Assembly (NCBI GenBank): GCA_030737835.1
Contig: CM060856.1
Span: 6,163,892-6,227,891 of the forward strand
DNA length: 64,000 bases
Source: Acorus gramineus
Taxonomy: Eukaryota > Streptophyta > Magnoliopsida > Acorales > Acoraceae
Direction of reading: 5' to 3'
Below the pieces are notes generated by a model. It saw only the letters and a program-made list of their open reading frames with translations, had not been told where the DNA came from and searched no databases. This document shows positions 58,282-64,000 of the stretch, in pieces. The translations under genes were made by a program, and so were the position numbers. Positions within the stretch are counted from its first letter, which is position 1, and the number at the start of each line of letters is the position of its first letter.

Positions 58282-58568
58282 ATTGATGAGCAACGTTTGC
58301 GATATGATCGTGGGATTTACATGAAAACGCATCACTTTGAGGTCCTGCTTTGACAACAGAAAATATCAGTTTCTCGGGACGTCACCTCTTCTTATATATC
58401 GCTGAATGGTTTTGCATTTTTACAGAATTTGTAAAAAAATGATTTCAGTTGACTGTATAAAAACCTGTGTTTTTTTTAAAGTATTCTCTCTCTCAAATGA
58501 GTTTCAATAAACTACTTTGGAGCAGCTTGAAAATCCATTTAAAAAGTAAGAATTTTAGAACTAACTTA

Positions 58569-58921
58569 GGTCCTGTTTGGTTGCATATGTGGGTGCGATT
58601 CTGTTTTTTGAAAAGTTAAAAAATTAAAATCGTGCAGTCTAATAGGACAGCTTTATTCAGAATCGGAAGCTGTATTCCTTTTAATTTTTTTTTCGAAATA
58701 TGTGTTTTGAAAAGCTAAAAAACAACACTTTTTTTATCGGAATCGATTTTTTGAATTTAAAAACAACTTTCTATGCCAAATATCAACTGCTTTCAAATAT
58801 TGATTCCTGAATAAAAAAAAAAAAAAAAAAAGCATCCCAATAAAAGTCAAGGTCTAAAATCATCTTAAAAAATAGCTTTATTCCAAAAGTTACTTTTCAA
58901 TTTGTGTTTCCAAACGGACCC
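58569..58921 (-). mobile_element. Tourist-like MITE, family E copy 2
   Basis: The ends GGTCCTGTTTGG and (opposite strand) GGGTCCGTTTGG are flanked by TTA on both sides (58566-58568 and 58922-58924). It is the inverted relative of 41873-42213, sharing GATTCCTGAAT.., GGTCTAAAATCATCTTAAAA and CTTTATTCCAAAAG. It is non-coding. Confidence 0.85.
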
Positions 58922-58924
58922 TTA

Positions 58925-60529
58925 ATAAATTTGATTCCTAAATAGCTTACTTATTTTACCTGTTTTTTTTAGTAAAACTAAAAACAATTTTTTATATTAA
59001 ACATGTTATTTGAGATCATTTAAAAACATGTTTGAATTTTATGATTTCTATAAAAGTAAAAACAAGTTCAAATAAGATTCCAAAAGACCTTGTTGTACAA
59101 AATTATACTTTTCAAAAAGGTTTTCAAATATTTAATATACTCAGTCTATTTTGTAACTCTGTTTGTAGTTTAAAAACCATCTCCAGCTACATGTATACTT
59201 CACGTGATATTGCAATAAATACTGCTATCGCAATGGACTATTGCAGTTTATGAAAATTTTAAAAAATTCAATTTTTCAAATAAAATGTATAATAGAATAT
59301 CTTAGTGTACACTTCACTTTACATGATAGTAAGGACTTCAATGAATAAGTTTTTTTTAAAAAAAAAAATAGTGATGACCGCGAATGGGGTGCATATAGGG
59401 TTTGATATATCATTTTCCATTGTATTAGGTAATTTCTAGCTCTTATTCAAACACATACTTAAATTTTACTAAAAATTTGAATAAAAGCTTCATTTAATAT
59501 GTTGTATCCTCCAACCATAACTTTGTCTTTTACTTAAATATTTTTAAAAATTCCCATATTCTCATAATTATTTCTTATAAAACATTTGGGTAAATGTTTG
59601 AGATTCCCTTTATTTGTATAAAAAATTAAGTTAAAATTTGATTTGATATAAGTATAAACAAATGGCTGGAGAAATTTTTGAGAATTTTTATTCAAATTTA
59701 ATTTTGGGTATACATTTGAATATAGAATTGAAAATGCACTTAATCACGTAGTAAAAAAAAAAGCTATTAGAGGATATATCACAATGGTGTTGGAAGGTTA
59801 TTACTCAAAGTTAATGGTATACTTAACACTGGTTTCATGATCTCAAATCACACAATCATATTGTAAATATTCAATTTCATCTCAAAATAAGATACATTTG
59901 AATTCGCGTTTAAATAAATTTTGCTATTTCAACACCCAATGCGGATCCTACTGCTTTTCCGGATTGAAAAAGGTTATTTTTAGGCATTTACAAAACTATG
60001 AAATATAATTTAAAAAAACTGAATAAATTTTTAAAATCTTCTTGTTTCCACCGCAATTCCAAACATACCTATAAGTATAATATCTTTTTTTCACAATTAA
60101 TAGTGATTTTTTCATGTCAGGTCATGTATCTTTTGAAGTACAAAAAAAAAAAAAAAAAAAAATTGCATTATGTACTAAACGAGTTTAAATACATATATAT
60201 TTTGATCATAAAATATAAGAGTGGGTAGGATCCGTCATCCCTATAAGATCCTATATTAGAAACAGATTGAGGCAACTTCTAGAGATTCAATTTTTGTAAA
60301 AATCCTACTACGTGAAAACTCGTTTCCAAACACCCTCAGCAACTCCATCTTTTGAAGAAAGAAACAACTTGTGGTTAAAATAACAGTTTTTCAAGAATAT
60401 CACAAAATTATGTTTAGTGGAAAACTATTTTCAAAAGTTATTTTAAGTAAAAAACTTAATTTGTTTTCAAACCCTATTTAAGCGGCCTGTGCACATGCAC
60501 AAGCAAACCTAATTTGTAAGTGAATCACC
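58925..60529. other. Intergenic, AT-rich
   Basis: Several A/T homopolymers (for example at about 60139-60161). Some text (CGTTTCCAAACACC near 60320) may be the end of a further MITE, but no pair of ends could be assigned. No gene was recognised. Confidence 0.35.
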
Positions 60530-63500
60530 CAGGGCCGGCCCTGAGATTTGAAAATTTGGATGGGGCCCTAGGCGATCTTTTAAAATGGGGCCCTATACCA
60601 AAAAAAAAATTGTTTAAATATAACCCAATAAATTATCATTTTTCATTGATCAACTAGAAGAGTATAACAGATAGATACATGCTCTCATCAGCTTCATTTC
60701 ACAACTCAATTAACATATGGTTACTTAGAAATCCATCTTGAATTACAAGCACATACATGTAATCCAATTTACACCAAGAACAAACATAATGTAAAGCTAT
60801 AATACCAAAAAGAAATGATGAAGTTCAACAAAGCATCACTTAAACATTATTCTTCTCGCATTTTGAGCTGCAAAAGTACTAATTAGACTTGAATAATCAA
60901 GTTTTTCCACCATGTCTTTTTCAATAGATAGCAAAGCTAGTCCGTTTAATCTTTCTTGTGACATAGTAGACCTGAGATAAGATTTTATCAACTTCAATTT
61001 TGAAAAACTTCTTTCTGCAGATGAAACTGTAACAGGTATTGTCAATAATATTCTATAAGCAATCCATGCATTTGGAAAACAACAATCCATTCTTTTTAAA
61101 TAATTCAACACATCAATTGCTTTTTTTGTTTCTTTTGGTAGAAGACTTTTAATTCTAAAAATAAATCTCTTCCATCAATATCAGAAATCATGTCATGTTT
61201 CAAAAAAATTTCGAGTTTGCTACAGTAACATTTCAAACAATTATCATCTAAAGTTTTTAACTTATTCAAATCAAACAAAAATCCAAAAACTTCTTCATAT
61301 TTTTGAAATTGTTCAAACCTACTCTTAAGTGAAGAAAGAGCTTGATCTACTATATAAATGAAGTAATTAACTTTAAATGCTTCTTCTGGTGATTGTCTCA
61401 TCTCTTCATTGACAATTTCATCAAACTGTTTTTTTCTACGAATAATTCTTTTTTCACGAAACTTGGGTTCAATATCCAGTGCAGTTGCAATTTCTTTAGC
61501 TTCAATCATAGCTTGTTCAAATCCAGTTTCCCTATAAGTCTCAAAAAATACAATAAGCCCTTTTAATTGACATATGGCAACATCGATATGCATGTCTTCA
61601 GTTTGAAAATTTTTACTAACTTGATTAATAGCAAATAAAATGTTATACCAAATAATCATTCCAAACAAGAACTCAAAATTCTCAATTTCATATGTCGCTA
61701 AACATTCAGCTTCACTCTTTGTTTTGGGATCTTCACTATTATTTGCTAAATGAACTAAAGCATCTCTTATTTCTGGAGCTTGATATCTTATTGCTTTAAC
61801 ACTTTCAACACGACTTTCCCAACGTGTTTGTGATAATGGCTTAAGTGTGAAACCATGCACGTAATCTTTGAAAACTTTCCATCTTTTTGTAGAAGATGAA
61901 AACAATGAATATATACGTTGTACCACTCCAAAAAAAGATACAGCTTTAGAACAAGAGTTGGCCATATCACAAAGTGTAAGATTAAGACTATGACAACCAC
62001 ATGGCGTATAGAATGCTCTAGGATTTACTTCAAGTAATCTTTTTTGTACACCTTTATATTTTCCTTTCATATTAGATCCATTGTCATATCCTTGTCCTCT
62101 TACATCACATATATCAAGTTCAAGATTTCTCAACGCATTTAAAAGTTCATTAAAAAGTCCTAGTCCTGATGTATCTTCTACCTTTAGAAATTCTAAAAAG
62201 AACTCTTCTACCTTTATTTGACTTGAAGAAACATCTACGCATCGAATTACAAGAGACATTTGTTCTTCATGACTTGCATCTGGAGTACAATCAAGTATAA
62301 CTGAAAAATATTTTGCTTCTTTAATTTTTTTAACAATTGTATTTTTTATCTCTCTTGCTAACAAAGTTATTAGTTCATTTTGGATTTTATGACCAAGATA
62401 ATGATAATGGGTTTCACGCTCTTGAATTCGTCGAATGTGCTCTTGCATTACTGGATCAAATTCTGCAATCATTTCAATTAAGCTTAGAAAATTTCCATTA
62501 TTCTCTTGATATATCTTCTCATTGTCTCCACGAAATGCTAAATTATTTTTGGCAAGAGTTTTTACAACAGTAAGTATTCTCAACAAAACTTGTCTCCACT
62601 GTTCTTTCTCTTTCTGAATTTGTTCTTCTGTGCACTTATCAATTGTTTCATTTTTTTTTAATCTTTTTTCTAATTCAATCCAGCTACTCATATTGGTAAT
62701 GTGATCATCACTAGTTTCATGACTTTTAAGCCTATAACTTAGATTTTTCCAATCTTTAATTCCTTCATTAGCTAAATGGATCTTATTGTCTTCTTTCTTA
62801 AATAACTTACAACAAAAACAATATACCTTATCTGAAACATTTGAATATACTAACCATCTTCTATCATGCTTCTCTCCATTGGATAAATATCGATTGTAAT
62901 GTATAGAAGAGAAATGCCTATTATCATCATCTTTAGGAAAGTTGATATTATTATATCTTATAGGACCTCTTTCTACTAAAAAGTCTCTTAAATTTTTATT
63001 AATATTTTTCCAATTTTCTGGATCATAGATATTCAAAGGAAATTGTCTATATTCTTCATCAAAAATTTCATTTTCATAATTCTTAGGTCTATTTTCATCA
63101 TCATGTTCATTGTTACTTTCTTCACATATATGTTCTTCATCATTACGCTCATTATTACATTCTTCTGTTATATGTTCTTCATTTTCATTTCCACTCGTAT
63201 GTTCTTCATTCACCAAATTTTCAACAGAACTTGTTGTGCTTTTATTGTTACATAAAAACTTCTCAAGAGCTCCTGATTGAGATTGAATCAATTCATCTTT
63301 TTTTTTCTTTTTTTTTCTTTTTTCATATCCACAACTATATTTTCTAGTAGACATATTATAATCAATTCAAAATCCAATACGCAATAATCAAGAGACTTGA
63401 AATCAAATTTAAAGAACAATAAAACCTGATTGTCGGCTTTCTCCAATATCCCCAACAAGTATTTGTATATTGATTGTTGGAGTTCTGTAAAAAAAAAAAA

Positions 63501-64000
63501 ATTGATTAGTAAATAGATAATGAATATTTTATGTTTTCATTAGAAGTCTTAAAAAATATTTTAAAATAGATTACACCTCAAAGACTATGTTTGTTGTAAA
63601 AGGGGCTACGAATAAGAATTATAAACATATATCGAAGAACAAAAAATAAATAAACAAAATTAAGATTCAAAAAAGGGTTACATACCTTATAATGGAGATT
63701 AATTTGTTATAAATCTTTTTATTTGGTTTCTTTGATTTTGGAATCTTGATTACTTGAGGGATTTTGAGGGATTATGAGAGAGAGAGTTAGAGAGAACCAA
63801 GAACTTATGAGAGGCCGAGAGAATGAGATTGTGAGATGCCGAGTGTGTTATTGTGTTAATTAGAGAGAGAGAGACCGAGAGGGATAAATCAATTGGGGGA
63901 GAAAAAAAAATTAGGCTAATTAAAGAGGCTAATTAAGATGTCTATTCACCTTCCTAAAAGAAATTTAAAAATTAATTATGTATTTATGTATAAATATTTA
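60530..64000 (-). mobile_element. hAT transposon with transposase gene, right end beyond the window
   Basis: CAGGGCCGGCCCTGAG at 60530 is a typical hAT end, itself almost palindromic. The gene inside is transcribed toward it. The other end and target duplication are not in the window, so the element continues past 64000. The probable 8-bp duplication on this side would be GAATCACC or its neighbour. Confidence 0.7.
60836..63354 (-). pseudogene. hAT transposase (TTF-type finger, DUF4371, hAT dimerisation), one frameshift
   Basis: Encodes a transposase of the plant ZMYM1-like/TTF-finger hAT group. From the ATG at 63354, 749 codons stay open to 61105. Visible parts: a Lys-rich start (KKKKKKDEL); an acidic Glu/Asn-rich stretch; the TTF-type finger region ([20 protein letters not shown], then SHETSDDH); the DUF4371/catalytic region ([19 protein letters not shown] and [13 protein letters not shown]); [12 protein letters not shown]; and [13 protein letters not shown]. 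The dimerisation domain continues in another frame at 60836-61111 (ISIPVT-like LLTIPVTVSSAERSFSKLK, then RLNGLALLSIE). The frames meet near 61130, so a small indel has split the protein about 90 residues before its end. A probable leader intron lies at about 63489-63689 (acceptor after a poly-T tract, donor GTATGT). Confidence 0.88.

Overview
The window is nuclear DNA from a flowering plant. It is AT-rich, its genes have many small exons with GT/AG borders, and the three complete genes are a plant trehalose-6-phosphate phosphatase, a plastid 3-oxoacyl-ACP synthase III and a plant-specific PLATZ zinc-finger protein. Transposon remnants fill most of the rest. The species cannot be named from the sequence. 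All three host genes and all recognisable transposase genes lie on the minus strand.

Layout. 1-1.4 kb: a foldback element carrying a Tourist-like MITE. 2.3-8.06 kb: the TPP gene, with 11 coding exons, two probable 5' UTR exons and a TATA box. 8.35-8.64 kb: a hAT-type MITE. 9.1-9.3 kb: a dense cluster of ACGT cores. 10.1-10.26 kb: three successive hairpins with compensatory stem changes. 10.3-22.3 kb: intergenic DNA with a hAT-type repeat, a foldback, MITEs and an LTR-like fragment. 22.4-27.75 kb: the KASIII gene, 8 coding exons, whose first intron holds three small retroposon-like insertions. 29.4-39.3 kb: repeats, including a solo LTR of about 2.5 kb with a 5-bp target duplication. About 39.3-48.2 kb: a large decayed PIF/Harbinger transposon with a Myb/SANT-like gene, a DDE transposase gene split by a MITE of the same superfamily, and an unexpected third reading frame with a viroplasmin/RNase H1 N-terminal domain plus a C-terminal membrane segment. 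A SINE with perfect target duplications lies inside it. 50-53.2 kb: an exon-like piece, a CACTA terminus and a non-autonomous hAT element. 54.05-55.07 kb: the PLATZ gene, 4 exons. 55.6-58.9 kb: two hAT elements and a MITE. 60.5 kb to the window end: a hAT element coding for a TTF-finger/hAT-dimerisation transposase with one frameshift.

How the genes relate. TPP (trehalose signalling), KASIII (plastid fatty-acid initiation) and PLATZ (transcription) are unrelated housekeeping or regulatory genes; nothing suggests a functional cluster. The coding models rest on splice-site logic: TPP (387 aa), KASIII (402 aa) and PLATZ (249 aa) all give uninterrupted frames of family-typical length. Most repeat calls rest on terminal inverted repeats and target-site duplications read directly from the sequence. 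Family names for non-coding elements are inferences from those signatures.
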